64,000 nt of DNA. Origin: Ophioceras dolichostomum (lineage: Eukaryota > Ascomycota > Sordariomycetes > Magnaporthales > Ophioceraceae). This document shows positions 12,486 to 24,623 of this stretch, piece after piece. The notes under the pieces were generated by a model. That model was not told the origin of the DNA, did no database searches, and worked only from the letters and a program-made list of their open reading frames with translations. Location: positions 34,724 through 98,723 of the forward strand of contig PYST01000124.1 in assembly GCA_003049485.1 (NCBI GenBank), written 5' to 3'. Made by a program: the position numbers and the translations under genes. Positions within the stretch are counted from its first letter, which is position 1. The number at the start of each line of letters is the position of its first letter.

Positions 12486-14204
12486 ATGAAGGCCATCCTT
12501 TCCTTCATCGTCCTGCTGCTGGCATCGGTGGTGGCTGCTGCTAGTGCGAGCGGCAACAGGTTGCTGGCAGTTCTCGAGGACGTAAACGACAAATCCAAAT
12601 ACTCAACCTTTTTCAAGGACCTTCAGAGTATGTCATGTTGCTCATGTTGCTCCTCTTATTACCCTTGTCTTGCAGAAAAGACTGGAAGTATCATGCTAAC
12701 CAACTAATTACTGTTTGCGCCACGCAGGCAGAGGATACTCGATCACTTACAGCATCCCCAAGAGCGAGACCTTGACATTGTCCAAGCTGGGTGCGAGGAC
12801 CTTTGATAATGTCATTCTCTTCCCGACTAAGGCCAAGGGTACGTGTGCAAACTCCCCGCCACCGGATCGACCCGGAGATCTCCGAGTCTAGAACGCTTTG
12901 CGAAGACGTGCGTTGCTGATGATGATGAGCATTGCAACAACCTCTAGGCCTCGGCCCCAACCTGACGGCTCAGCTTCTCCTCCAATTCGTGCAGGATGGC
13001 GGCAACCTCCTCGTTACACTCTCCTCCGAGCACCTCGTCCCGAGCAGTCTTGTCTCGCTCCTCCACGAGGTCGACATCCACCTGCCCAACGACCGCCAAG
13101 GACTCGTCGTTGACCATTTCAACTACGACGCCACGTCTTCTCCCGTGAAGCATGATGTCGTCCTCGCGCCGCCCCCGAAGCCCCTCCGCGCTGGAATCGA
13201 GGACTTCTTCGGTCCGGGCGCCAAGGACGCCTCCTCTGTGTTATTCGTCTCGCCCCGCGCCATCGGCCAGACCCCGGGCCTGTCCCCGCTTGTCCAACCC
13301 GTGGTCCGCGCGCCCCGGACGGCATATAGCTACAACCCCGAGGACCAGGCCAACGGCATTGGAAGCGAGCCCGACGCCCTGTTCGGCGCGGGAAGCCAGC
13401 TGAGCCTGGTGACCACCGTCCAGGGCCGCAACTCCGCCCGCATGGCCGTCCTCGGCTCGCACGAGATGCTGCTAGACGAGTGGTTCAACGCCAAGGTCAC
13501 CAAAGTCGGCACGAAGAACGCGGTGCCTACGTACAACCGCGAGTTCGCGCAGAAGCTCACCAGCTGGGTCTTCCAGGAGAAGGGCGTGCTCCGCGTCAAC
13601 TGGGTCAAGCACCACCTGAGCGACGCCGCCCCGAACAGCAACGTCTCTAACCCGACTATTTATCGGGTTAAGACGGATGTGGTAGGTCCTTTTTGCTGCA
13701 TTTTGGCAGACGTTCCTTTCCTTGGCCTCCTTTTACAGAACCCTCTTTACTAACGAACTCACTCCAAAACAGACGTACTCCATCTCCATCTCGGAGTACA
13801 ACGGCGACTCCTGGCTGCCCTTCAAGGTCCCCGCCGACGACGAGCTGCAGCTCGAGTTCTCCATGCTGTCACCCTTCCACCGGCTCCCTCTCAAGCCCGC
13901 GGCGTCCCAGCCGTCCAAGGACGCGACCGTCTTCTCGGCCACGTTCACAACCCCGGACCAGCACGGCATCTTCAACTTCAGGGTCAACTACAAGCGGCCC
14001 TTCCTGACCAACATCGACACCAAGGACACCGTCTCGGTCCGCCACATGGCCCACGACGAGTGGCCCCGCTCGTTCGTCATCTCGGGCGCCTGGCCGTGGA
14101 TCACGGGCATCGGCGCCACCGTCACAGGCTTCCTGGGCTTCTGCCTCATCTTCATGTTCAGCGCTCCAGTTGGCCGGGCCACTGTCACAAAGAAGACTCA
14201 ATAA
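12486..14204 (+). CDS. wbp1: Oligosaccharyltransferase subunit WBP1 (OST48)
   Basis: Essential 48-kDa-type subunit of the ER oligosaccharyltransferase that transfers the lipid-linked glycan to Asn residues of nascent proteins. Four exons, 12486-12627, 12728-12838, 12948-13681 and 13773-14204, give 472 residues. The protein has a cleavable signal peptide (MKAILSFIVLLLASVVAAAS), a long lumenal domain with GPNLTAQLLLQFVQDGGNLL and LTSWVFQEKGVLRVNW motifs, and a single C-terminal membrane span (WPWITGIGATVTGFLGFC). It ends in KKTQ, a classic KKXX dilysine ER-retention signal. Length, topology and tail all match the family. Introns carry GTATGT, GTACGT and GTAGGT donors. Confidence 0.96.
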
Positions 14205-16302
14205 GAGAAAATCTCGTACGTGGGTCGCGCACATTCTGGAGGAGGGGATGGTGAAACCCCTGGCTTGATATGGTATTGCTGGAGGACCCCGACCAAGTAT
14301 GAGATACAACACAGTCACACAGATAGAGGGGATGGTGTGAATCTGGACGGAGTCTGTCTCTCTCTGATATGGGTGGTGGAAGTGGTGATAAATCAATCAC
14401 CTGAGCCAGGCACCTCGTCTTTTCTCTTTCTCCGTGTGTATTTGCTTTGGCCTTTTTTTGCAGGACAGGTCTCTTTCGTTCTTTTTGCCGTCAACTCTAC
14501 TCGGGATGGATCGGGTAATTTGATATGGCTGTACTCTTGAGAATACCAAGGTCGGAGGCCCAAAAAGTATGCGAGGGAAGTAGAAAGGGAATAAAACGGC
14601 GTTTTCATTCATTGATCTTGAGGAACATCCCCGCAGTTCTATGGCATGAAGATGATGATATTGGCTACCTGCAAGCAATCCGTCGCCTACCTACCACCCA
14701 AGCCAGTGGTGGACCTTCCAGATGGTGATGTCCAAGCTCTCATGTGCCAAGCGCCTTGTGACCAGATGGGAGGTAAAAGTCATGTGCTCTCTATGATATT
14801 ACCTGGCCGAAGATTGCGGTGATGAGCAGGATCGAGCTCGACATACAAACTTGTTAGTTATGTGTACCTACTCTTGTCTCGGGGAAGATCGCAAAGAATG
14901 TAGGAGGGAAGAGAGGATGCAAGGAAGCGGGGATAGATGGGGAAAGGAAAGGAAGATTATCGCCCTCAGATTAGCTCTCTTATGTTCTCATTGACCATGG
15001 CAGCACACCACGGTCCCCTCCTCACCGCGTTGACCATTCGTCGGAGAGGTAGGGGCCGTGCCGGCCGCAGCCGGTCTGCAAATTTGGCTTTTTGGACCTT
15101 TGTAAAATTCATCATTGGGCATGAAGAGGTAGTGTATGTAGTTGCAACGATATCGGGGGTAAGTAGTTGCAATAAGCAAAGCAAAATGCAAGACATCATC
15201 CTCCTGTCGAAAACACCAGCCCGGCCCGGTTGGATCTCAGGCGATGCTCCGAAGGCTGTTGAGTGGAGGAGGGTCGAGGAGGGGACACGCCTGGCAGCGC
15301 GGTTGGCATCCGATTGAAAACTACATTTTTGAAAAATGTTTCATCGATGCTCAATTGGAATGGCCCGCCCATGTTGAGGTCGTCTTCCGTCTCCCGATCC
15401 TAGCTCAAGGAAGTGTCCTGTGTGACGAGGGCGCAGTGCTCCTCGCCGTAACAAAGCTTCCCAATATCGCAAAGGAAAAAAAATGGAAGGAAAAAAACAA
15501 GCCAGCAAGCACAAGCAGACCACGCCAAGCATCTCCAGGAATTTGCTTCTTTCGTCGTCATAGCCAAAGTGCCGTTGCCAGGGAATATATCCGACATCGA
15601 CTCGCCGCCGCAGCCGTCGGAACTCTCACTTGAGAAGGAAGGTGAAGGGAAGGGTTATGTCAAGGAGGGACCAAAGACGTTTGTTTTTCAATTGCTTGCT
15701 TTTCTGCTCAGATCTCTGTTCTTTGAACAGGCTCACATTGCACCCTTACATAAAACGAACAGTCAGGTGCTAGAGTGCGCAGGGTTGAACAAATCTCCCT
15801 TGCTGGATGGCTCTCATCACAGCAGAAGCAAGCTTGGGGAATTGAGAGTTGTTCGTGCTGGAAAGTGCAAGGAGAACAGGACAGGTTGTAGACGGGAAAA
15901 ATAGAATGAGAGAAGAAATCATGAGGCCTTAGCCAATCTCACTTACCTAGCAGTTTTCATGAAAAGACACATATTATTGTGTGCTTTCCAAGGTTGTGTT
16001 GTGAGTTGTGTGTGATGGTTGTTGGTTGGAGCATTGGGATATCTCGAGCTCGGAGCGCGGTTGAAGTTGAGGAAGGCGCGTGTAAAGCTTGACCCATGTC
16101 AGTCATTTATCGATAAGCAACAGTGCAACGCACCGAGGTACTCAATCGGAGCGCACGGACGCCGAGCTGATCTTGATGGTTGTTCGCTTGATACTCCGCT
16201 ATACGATCATCAACAACGAGGTACTCACTATTCAGGAACAGCTATTCTTGCTCTTTGCTTGCCCCGACGCTCAGACATATTCGTTCTTAACAAGCAGGCA
16301 AG
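14205..16302. other. Intergenic/3' and 5' untranslated region
   Basis: About 2.1 kb between wbp1 and isy1. Open frames here are short and composition-driven, with no recognisable domain, codon pattern or splice chain, and no tRNA is visible. The last few hundred bases are presumably promoter and leader of isy1. Confidence 0.45.
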
Positions 16303-17294
16303 ATGGTAAGTGCATCCTTCATCTCAGAAACTTTTCAAAAGATGGTCCTTACCGCCTAAAGGCCTTAGTACCCCTCCTCCTAAGCCGATATATCCAGACA
16401 CCCAGACAACTGACTACCCATGTTCTCCAGGCGCGCAACTCTGAGAAAGCGCAGTCGATGCTCTTCCGCTTCCGCGAGGCGCAAGCGGCGGACATGGGCA
16501 TCATCGATGCGGGCAGGGCGCGTCGGCCAAAAGTGATCACGAGCCAGGACTCGATCCCGAACTGCGAGCGGTGGCGCGGGCAGGTCCTTAAGGAGATCTC
16601 CCGCAAGGTCTCGCGCATCCAGGACCCGTCCCTCAGCGACTTCGAGATCCGCGACCTCAATGACCAGATCAACAAGCTCATGCGCGAGAAGCACATGTGG
16701 GAGGTCCAGATCCGGAACCTCGGCGGGCCGAACTACACGAGGAGCGGGGGCGGGAGGATGTACGATGAGACGGGGAGGGAGATATCTGGTGGAGGGAAGG
16801 GATACAGGTGAGAGCTTTATTTACCATATTATAACACTGTTCTTCTTCGGGGACCTTCTTTGTTTCCCCCATACGAAGCCAAGACAAGATACCAACGCTC
16901 GACTAACACTAACACTGAAAACCAACGCAGATACTTCGGCCGAGCCAAAGACCTCCCCGGGGTGAAAGAGCTCTTTGAAGCCGCCCGGGCGAAAAAGGCG
17001 TCAGCGGACGAGAAGCCGCTCGAGGCACGCGACGACCTCCGGCGGCAGGTCGACGCGGCATACTACGGCTACGCCCCGGACGAGGAGGACGATGAGCTGC
17101 TGCGGTACGAGGCGGAGAAGGAGCGTGAGGCCTTCGAGGGGCTGGCGGCCAGCGGGAAGCACGAGCTGCCGCCGGGGTGGGAGCCGTTGCCTGGCGACGC
17201 GGGTGACGGTAAGAGGTGGGAGCTGCCGACGGTTGAGGAGGCGCAGGCGGAGTTGATACAGAGGAGGAAACAGAAGATATTAGACTCCTTTTAG
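16303..17294 (+). CDS. isy1: Pre-mRNA-splicing factor ISY1
   Basis: Component of the NineTeen/Prp19-associated spliceosome complex that helps fidelity of the first splicing step. Exons are 16303-16305, 16431-16807 and 16931-17294, giving 247 residues. The first exon is only the ATG codon, followed at once by GTAAGT; exon 2 starts ARNSEKAQSMLFRFREAQAA, the hallmark N-terminus. Further family marks are an acidic/basic coiled coil (DLNDQINKLMREKHMWEVQI), the RNLGGPNY box and GYRYFGRAKDLPGVKELF, which is formed across intron 2. That intron has tandem CTAAC branch sites near 16900. The C-terminal third is Glu/Arg-rich and ends with ELIQRRKQKILDSF. Its stop is followed by a convergent gene. Confidence 0.95.
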
Positions 17295-17774
17295 TTTTTC
17301 TACTCTGCACTACTTTTATGGCTTTGCTTGGGTTTTATGGAGGCTTTGGTCATGGCGCAACAGGCAGCAAAGGGGCGGCGTTTCGGCTGGCTACAAGGTG
17401 CTGCGTGTATCCCGAGATATGCTGCCCGTACGTCTACATCTGCTGAGTATCTTCTAGGCAGCTTCGGAATATACGATCAAGACTGATGATCCGCAGGTGC
17501 TAGCAATCGTGATGTGATATATCAACACGTTATGTTATTCTACTTAAATCGTATATACTAAGGGAAGATCCTATGTTCGATCCACGCACACCACCAACAC
17601 AAGGTATCCAGATCCAGAATATTCTATACCAATGAACAAGAAGCAAGAAAATAGGAGACCAAAACGCCGTCCCGTCCCAGCGAGCAGGAAACTTGCTAGT
17701 CCACCAACCCGAAGATAAATTGCATATAGAATCGACGTTACCAGTCACCCTTGATATTCTCACAAATCAGAAAA
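17295..17774. other. Convergent intergenic region
   Basis: A 480-bp gap lies between the 3' end of isy1 and the 3' end of the metallophosphoesterase gene. It is AT-richer than the flanks and presumably holds the two polyadenylation regions; nothing else is visible. Confidence 0.5.
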
Positions 17775-19925
17775 TCAGCACTCTCCCTTCCAGTTCTCCT
17801 TAACCCACTCGGCCACCATCTCCGTGAACGTCCCCTCGCGATACACAGCGACGTCCTTCTCCGTGTACTCGCCTCCCGCAAACCTGAGCGCGAGCAGCAC
17901 CCACGGCTGGATGAAGCTGATGAACACGACGTCGACCTTCTCGGGCTCGGGAGGCGCATCCTCCAAAGTTGCTGTCGTCCCGTTGCTGCCGCCACCACCT
18001 GACGAAGAAGGGAAGCCGATCTGTGCCTGAACGCAGTTGGGCACGCGGTAGAACGACAGCGGCGAGTGCTCCGCGTCGTCGCCGTCGGCGGAGATGTCGT
18101 CTTTGGTCGTGTACCCGTCCACGAGGCCGGGCGGTGGTTTGGTCTTTTCGCCGCCGCCGCCGCCGCTGCCGAGCAGCGCGGCCATGGGCTTTTGCCCCTG
18201 TCCAGCATCGTCTTGACCGGGAACCAGCTTACTACTCCTCCCTCCTGAGGGCTGCGGCTTGACAATAACGTCCTCCGCAGGGCCAAACCACTGCTCCGGC
18301 GGCGCAAGGAACCTGACGTCAAAGTCCCGCCTGGTCCCCGCCTCGCTAGCATCAAAAATGGGTCCGCCGCTGTTCAGCAGCGCGAGCACCTTCCTCGCCA
18401 CGCCGTACGGCACGTCGGCGACGAAGTCGAGCCCGCTGGTGAAGGGGCTGACGATGTACGTCGCGTCGCGAGTGAAGGCGCCCTCGAAGATGTCGAAGCG
18501 GATGCCGCCCGTGTTGAGGATCGCGAGGCGCGGGGTTTCCCTCCGGTGGTCCTTCCTGGTCACGACGGAGGGGAGCACCTCGGTCTCGAGCCACGTGTAG
18601 ATGCTGTCGTTGCTCGGGTAGGGCACGCGGCCCATCCACAGGTCGCGCGGCGCGCAGCCGTAGTGCTCGTCGAGGGCGAGCTCCGTGCGGGCCGTCGCGA
18701 TGGCGGCGCTGACTTTCTTGCCGCGCTCTGTGAGGAACGACTTGTTGTTCTTATTGTTCTTATTGTTCCCCTTGCTCTTTGCCTTCTTGTTATGATTATC
18801 ATCGTCGTCGTCGTGGTCGTTGTTGTTGTTATCATTAGCCGGCAAGCCGGCATGGTGCCGCAGGCCCAGCACGTTGTTGTCGATGTACCGCCGCTGGAAC
18901 GTGACGGGCACCTGCGTCTTCTCCGAGTCCTTGTAGAGCCCGTCGACGCTCATCCAGCCGATGGTCTCGAAGTACCTCCCGCTCGCCAGCGCGAAGGCCC
19001 GGGCGTCGTACTTCACCGCATCGCGCACGTGCGCGTGCCCGCCGAAGAAGGCGATGGGCGCGAACCAGTTCTGCTTGCGGATCGCGGTGAAGATCTCGCG
19101 GAACTCCTGCATGCGCACGCCGACGTGGCCGATCACCACGAAGATGTCGGGCCTCTCCCTGATCGCCTCCTGGAACCAGGCCTCCTTGATGGTCTCCTCG
19201 ACGGGCCGCACGGCCGAGTTGTTGGCGTTGCCGGTGAAGTCGAACAGGAAGCCGAAGGCGAGTACGTCGATCTTTTGGTTCTTGGTCTTGAACCGCCGGA
19301 ATCGCCGGTGCGCCATGGGGATGCGCTCGCCCGTGGCCGGGTCGATGTAGTCCACGTTCGAGGCGATGTACTGTTTCTTGAAGTTGGGCACCGTGACATT
19401 GTGCTCGCGGTCCGTCGTGTCGGCCTGGTATAGTTCGTGGTTGCCCGTGCAGATCAGGTCGATGTCCTGCTCGCGGAAGATGTCGTACGTGTACTTCCCC
19501 TTCGGACTCGAGGCATCGTACAGCCCGTTGCCCTCGACCCGATCGCCCGTGTCGATAAGCAGGAGGTCGCGGCCTTCCTTGTCTGCTCGTTTCCGGAGGT
19601 GCTCGGCGAAGGAGATATAGTCGCCCCAGTCTGCTGAGTACTGCGATCTATCACGAGAAAAGAAGAGGTAGTCCTATTAGCTGCTTCCTGAGACCCTGGA
19701 AGGTCCTGCACAGTTCTTAAGGGACGATGCACCATAGCCCAATACTTACTCTTGAAGATGTCCACCGTGCCAGCCGTGTGTATCAGTTGTATGTAGGAAG
19801 TTGAGTTGGCCCCATTGTAGCTCCCGCATCGGCGCCGCCACCGGCTCGGCAGCTCCAGGCTGCGACGCCCGCGCGAATGAGGCCAAGGCCGTGCATCCGA
19901 GAGCGACGGTGGCTCGGAAAGCCAT
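17775..19925 (-). CDS. Secreted 5'-nucleotidase-like metallophosphoesterase (YHR202W type)
   Basis: Calcineurin-like metallophosphoesterase with a 5'-nucleotidase C-terminal domain, related in layout to yeast YHR202W. Exon 1 is 19925-19750 and exon 2 is 19647-17775, with a 102-bp GTAAGT intron, giving 682 residues. The upstream TTG frame is ignored because a good signal peptide (MAFRATVALGCTALASFARA) starts at 19925. Metal-binding motifs are all present: HTTDTHGW (D and H ligands), DTGDRVEGN, CTGNHE, GH in FVVIGHVGV and GGHAH. The substrate-side C-terminal half contains AILNTGGIRFDIFEGAF. A roughly 45-residue Asn/Asp/Lys insertion (around 18750-18840) and a Gly/Pro-rich insertion near 18150 are low-complexity loops. 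It probably acts outside the plasma membrane or in the vacuole. Nucleotide substrate is inferred, not seen. Confidence 0.88.
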
Positions 19926-20401
19926 GGTGGTGAATATGGTTGCGGTATTATACGAATAGGTATTCGTCAACGCCTATCTCTGGGGGGATGGCGGAAAGTC
20001 TCCAGGACGGAGTATGAAGGGTCCTGAGAATGCTCATGAGGCAGCTAGCCGATAGGCACCCTGATGGTTGCTACAGAAGCCCCGCCAAGCCAAGCCTCAT
20101 GACGCACGGGTGGATCTCCCGGTGGTAGCGCTCTTGGCATATTCGCTTGTGGTGCTGACGACCTGAAGTCACACTCCTCCCGATTCTCCCAGAGCCCTCT
20201 ACTTCAAAGGAGCTTCGATGCCACAAGCTGAGAGAACCTAATATTTTTCTTTTACGAATAGAGTGTAAACTAACTGGTTACTTTAATTCTTCCTCGTTTC
20301 GAGAGACACGAGCCGTCTTTTTACATGTGAAAATTATCTTGGCACCACCACTACCCTGTAGTCATCATCAGACTCTTTCTTCCAGCCCTATCTATACCTG
20401 G
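19926..20401. promoter_or_regulatory. Upstream region of the nucleotidase and 3' region of the BBE oxidase
   Basis: A 476-bp spacer between two minus-strand genes. No coding region is supported. It should contain the nucleotidase promoter at the left and the oxidase terminator at the right, but no clear motif stands out. Confidence 0.4.
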
Positions 20402-22727
20402 TTAAACTCGACAAAGCTTATTGTCCACCTCCCTCCAACCCTCATTGCCCACGCAAGGATGGCACCACAGCACATCATCCGGGTCGATGGCCTTCTTGAT
20501 GGCCTTGAGCCGCGGGTAGTTCGTTCCCCAGAACACCTTCTGATATTCGGGCTCGTAAGGGTTTGCCTGCAGTCCATCGAAGAAGGAGGAGTCGTTAGTT
20601 CGCACATCCCCCTCAGTCGTCGTGCTGTGGTGTATAAGAGAGGAAGGAAGGAAAAGCGAGCTGCCAACGTGGGGAAGGGAAAGGACCGCCAACATACCTC
20701 ATTCATATAGGCCCCCAGGTCCTTCGCGACCTTCAGGAGTGCCTTGGTCTGACGGGCCAGCTTCGCTATCGTATCAGCCTTGGCCGTTGCGTTCAGGGGC
20801 GGGAACGACTCCGAGGTGACTACAACGAGTGTTAAGTTAGCATCCGGCTGGACTGCTGCATACGGCAGGTAGGTGAGAGTACTGCTGCTTCGGATCGACG
20901 CTTTTTCAAGCACTTACGAAGATGGACATACGCCCCATTCCTCCAGCCAGGGCTCACCGCGTTCCCCCCGCCCCTCGGCTTCGCATTCCACACCCCCTTC
21001 CCGCTGACCAGGTGTGCCATCGCGAACCCGGCCTCGCCAAACGACGCGAGCGCCTCCCTCGTGGCCGTCTCGTTGCCCGCCAGCGACGGCCCGTCGATCA
21101 GCCTGCTGGCGAGCAGGCTGTTCCCTCCCGTCGGGTTCGTGTCGTTGTGCGCCCTGAACCACGCCCGGAAGCTGGGGTACAGCGCTGTGTCCACCGTGGT
21201 GTAGTAGCCCGGCCACGTGGCCGCGATGCGCTCGCCGATGGGCCGCCACAGCTCCTGGACCTTGGCCGTCGCCACGGCGGCGTCGTCCCCTTCATCCAGG
21301 AGGAGGGCGAGCGTGGCCCCGAAGCCCGCTATCACTTGGCCCTGGGTCGGGCCCGGGATCGGGTTGGTGATGCCGCCTAGGATGTAGCTGTAGCCGACCA
21401 GGCCGGCGTCGCCAAGGCTGGGCAGCTTCGACCAGAAGGCGGCCGAGACGTCGAACAGGTATGCCGCCGGGGGCTGGTCTGCGAGCGTGAACGAGGCGAT
21501 CTCCAGCGCGACGATACGGGGAGTCGGGTAGGTTTTCATAGTCACGGAGACGAGGACTCCGAAGGTCGATCCTCCACCCTGTGGAAGCAAGACGCCGTTA
21601 GCCGAATTTACTCTTTTTTTTTTTTTTTTTTACTCATCAAAGCGACTGAGCAGCATCGCAGCTTTAAGACTCACCCCTCGCATAGCCCAGAAAAGGTCCT
21701 TGTTCTGGCACTCATTAGCCACCAACAGCTCCCCCGTCGGGCTCACGATCGTCATCTCCAGCACCTGGTCCGCCGCCAGCCCATACTTGGCGCTGAGCAG
21801 CGAGTGGCCAGCGCCGGTAAGGTAGCCCCCCAGGCCGACGGTGGCGCCGCCTCCACCGACGACGGTGCGGTTGAGCGCGTTAGTGAAGTCGTAAGCCTCC
21901 ACCATCTGCGTGCCCGCCAGGGCAGTGACGGCGTGCTCGAACTTCACGGCCTTGCTGCTGCAGCCCTGGGGCGTGAAGGTTGGGTGGTACGCCAGGCCCT
22001 TGAAGTGGTGCGTCCAGATCGAGAGCGAGTTGGGCGCCACCGACCGGCCTATGAAGTCGTGGCCGGTCCCCTTGACGACCAGTCTGACGTCGTTCTTGCG
22101 AGCTGTTTTGCGGCGAATTTACCAGTTAGGATTCGGTCAACTCTCTAGGGAATGCAACTTGGTAACTACCTAGGTAGGTAGGTACTGACCAAACTTCACC
22201 CCGAGCTGGATGTGCTCCGCCTTCGTGGCGTTCACGACGAAGATAGGATATCCCTGACCGCTGCATGGATCACCGTCGTAAGGAAGACAGGAGTCGTTGT
22301 TGAAGACGTTGGACATGCTGGAAATAGGGTCGGCGACGTGTAAGTCGTGTGTAGTCCACCCGGAGATGACCGCGGGGCAGGCTGCTGGGTCGTAGGTTGC
22401 CTGTCCCGGATGGCAGACAGCTCCTGGAGGAGCCGGCCGGAGGAGTCGTCCTCCCGTGGAGGCATTGAGCTGCTGCCAAGCCTGGGCAGATGGCCACGAG
22501 GGTGAGTCTGGCGTTGCCTTGCACTGGGGCTTCGTGGTCCGGGGTTGCTGCTGCTGCTGCTGCTGCTGAGGTACGCGCTTCTGGAACACACTGTCTAAGC
22601 TGTTCCTCCTCTCGGGGAGGGAGTCGAGCCTGGAAGCTGGTATTGCTGTGGTAGATACTGCAGAGGCTAGAGGCAAGGATGAGAGGCAGAAGCAGCAGAG
22701 GAAGAGGAGAGAAAGAATGAGGGGCAT
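20402..22727 (-). CDS. Secreted FAD-linked oxidoreductase, berberine-bridge-enzyme (BBE) family
   Basis: FAD_binding_4 plus BBE-domain oxidase, 649 residues in five exons: 22727-22190, 22102-21675, 21578-20918, 20855-20698 and 20566-20402. The start at 22727 gives a strong signal peptide (MPLILSLLFLCCFCLSSLPL); an in-frame ATG at 22796 would add 23 residues. A poly-Gln run (22547-22570) follows the leader. FAD motifs are VVKGTGHDFIGRS, whose His is the usual 8alpha attachment site, and GGYLTGAGHSLLSAKYGLA. The Cys used for bicovalent FAD in many BBE enzymes is replaced by Ala. The C-terminal BBE motif reads YQKVFWGTNYPRLKAIKKAI. The acceptor of exon 4 is a CAGCAG tandem, so a one-residue alternative exists. 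Intron 2 holds an 18-T run. The substrate cannot be predicted; neighbours do not form an obvious biosynthetic cluster. Confidence 0.9.
21614..21631. repeat. Poly-T tract in intron 2 of the BBE oxidase
   Basis: 18 consecutive T on the plus strand within the 96-bp intron, read as A on the coding strand. Confidence 0.9.
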
Positions 22728-24623
22728 GGTTGAGGAGGAGGAGGGATGGAGAGAGAAGGGGGAGAGGAACTGGGAACGGGGGCGAGTGGGAGACATTATG
22801 AATACTCTGAGGCCTTGAGGCTCCTATGTTTGTGGCATATGAGTATTCGATATGTCGGTGTAAGTGGATGTGTGTGGCGTCGGCTGGTAAGTGGTATGTA
22901 TCAGGCTGGTTGCTGACTGGTCACTCCCAAAAGGGAATGATGGCGCGAGACCGGTATGGCTGTACGGAGAGATAACGCACTTATTGGTCGCCTGGGTTGG
23001 GTGATCCCTTGGACTGGTTGTGATGAGATTGTGTGGGTTGGGCAGGGCTGGCGACAGCAATTGGCAGGTCAAGTCCAATGCATACAGGATCTCGGCGACG
23101 CCACTGGACGAAAAGGAAAAAGGCACCAGACCTGACATCTGACAGATCTGGAAGAGACACCTACATCCTCGAGAGATTTTTGCGACGGGTGTGTATCTCG
23201 CGATATTTATTTTCCAAACTGTCCTTGCAACTTCTCGTCCAACGCGAGGAGTACGAGACATCGTCGGTAACTCTACCCATTACCAACCTTGCGGCGGTAA
23301 GAAGATTACGTCGACAGTGTAATGGCCCTGTGTAAGCCGGGAGGAATCTAGTAGGGTTGGGATTGGAAGCGAAGGCGTCTTTTTTCCCTCTCCCTCGGTT
23401 TTCTCACTCCCGAGATCTTTTCTTCCCCGTCATGATGTTCCATCGAAGCCTCGCCCTACAGGCTAGGCATTTCGATAGGCATGTTTAGAGTTGTGCCCGG
23501 TTCCTGACGTATATGCAGTGGGTTTTCCGAATTGGGCTTGATGCCGCGAGCAAGGAGGGGTTGGGTGGTCGATCGACGGGGGGACCGCCGAGAAAAAAAT
23601 GCTTAATTGCCTTAGCTGCGCCTCACCTCGTGGCTCGCCTTCGCATTCGTCGTATCTGCACGCCAGCCGTGAGGGTTCACCACCACTAAAGATGGGGAAG
23701 GAGGAGACCCGGACCCGCCCAGCTGGGTTGGAAATGAGCTTACCAGCGAGCGATGACTCGAGGAGTGAAGCCAAGCAGAGACAGCCTGGCTTGACTGGTT
23801 GTCCCTTGGAATTACGTAGTGGCGACTGTGAGCTCTGAAGTTGCTTGTTGCGGTGGGAGACCACTCGGGCGGCATCTAGCCGTATTACGGACGCACAAAA
23901 CGTAGGTACGTGGGAACTCCTCGGGAGCCGAGCGATGGAGGAAGCGGAACTGGTACCCCGACATTGTCACGTCCCCATAACATCTCCTTCACATACTAGT
24001 TTGGGCTACATGTCACGAGCAGGGAGCCTTCCTGGGCATTTTTGACACTGCATCATCCCACGGCTCTTCAATTTTCAGCCCCGAACCCCGTTGAATCGCG
24101 TGTGCGCAACACGTGGAGCCAATGAGGATGCCGCACTGCCTTTGCTGTTTCCTTACTGGCTCTGTCGGAAACACGGCTCTCCCTGAGGTGTGAGATATGA
24201 TATCTTGGAGAACGGTGATCCTGCATGTCACAGGATTGTGAGATAGAAGGCGACGAAGACAGGTAATGGTCTTGTTTGAGGAATGTATCTCATTGACATT
24301 CTCATCTTTTTTTGTTAGTAGTTACTTATGGAATGCTTCTAGGTGCTAGTGCCAATTTCATGTCTAAGCGTCCGAAAAACTCGATATGCCGAGTTTGGCG
24401 AAATCTGAGGAATAGGAGGCCCCTTTCTCGCAAAAAAAAACTTTCGGTGTTGGGCTATTGGCGTCGTCGTGACAAAAAATGTGTACCATGAAAGGACAAT
24501 TTTCGTTGACAAGGCCCCTGAGACCAGGAGCATCGTGGCACGGGACTTCAGGGGCCGCCTCATCTCTTCCTTTTTCAAGGAGCCGAACAATTTGATATGG
24601 ATAAGATGGGAGAATGATCCTGT
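22728..24623. other. Intergenic region upstream of the BBE oxidase
   Basis: About 1.9 kb between two minus-strand genes. Several short frames on both strands have no recognisable domain. I see no RNA gene or repeat of note; the right-hand end should hold the 3'UTR of the fasciclin gene. Confidence 0.4.

Noticed and set aside
18546..19433. 295-codon plus-strand frame
   Set aside because: Antisense to the metallophosphoesterase exon with all catalytic motifs.
22824..23261. 145-codon minus-strand frame upstream of the BBE oxidase
   Set aside because: No domain, no coding-like composition; likely promoter or leader sequence.
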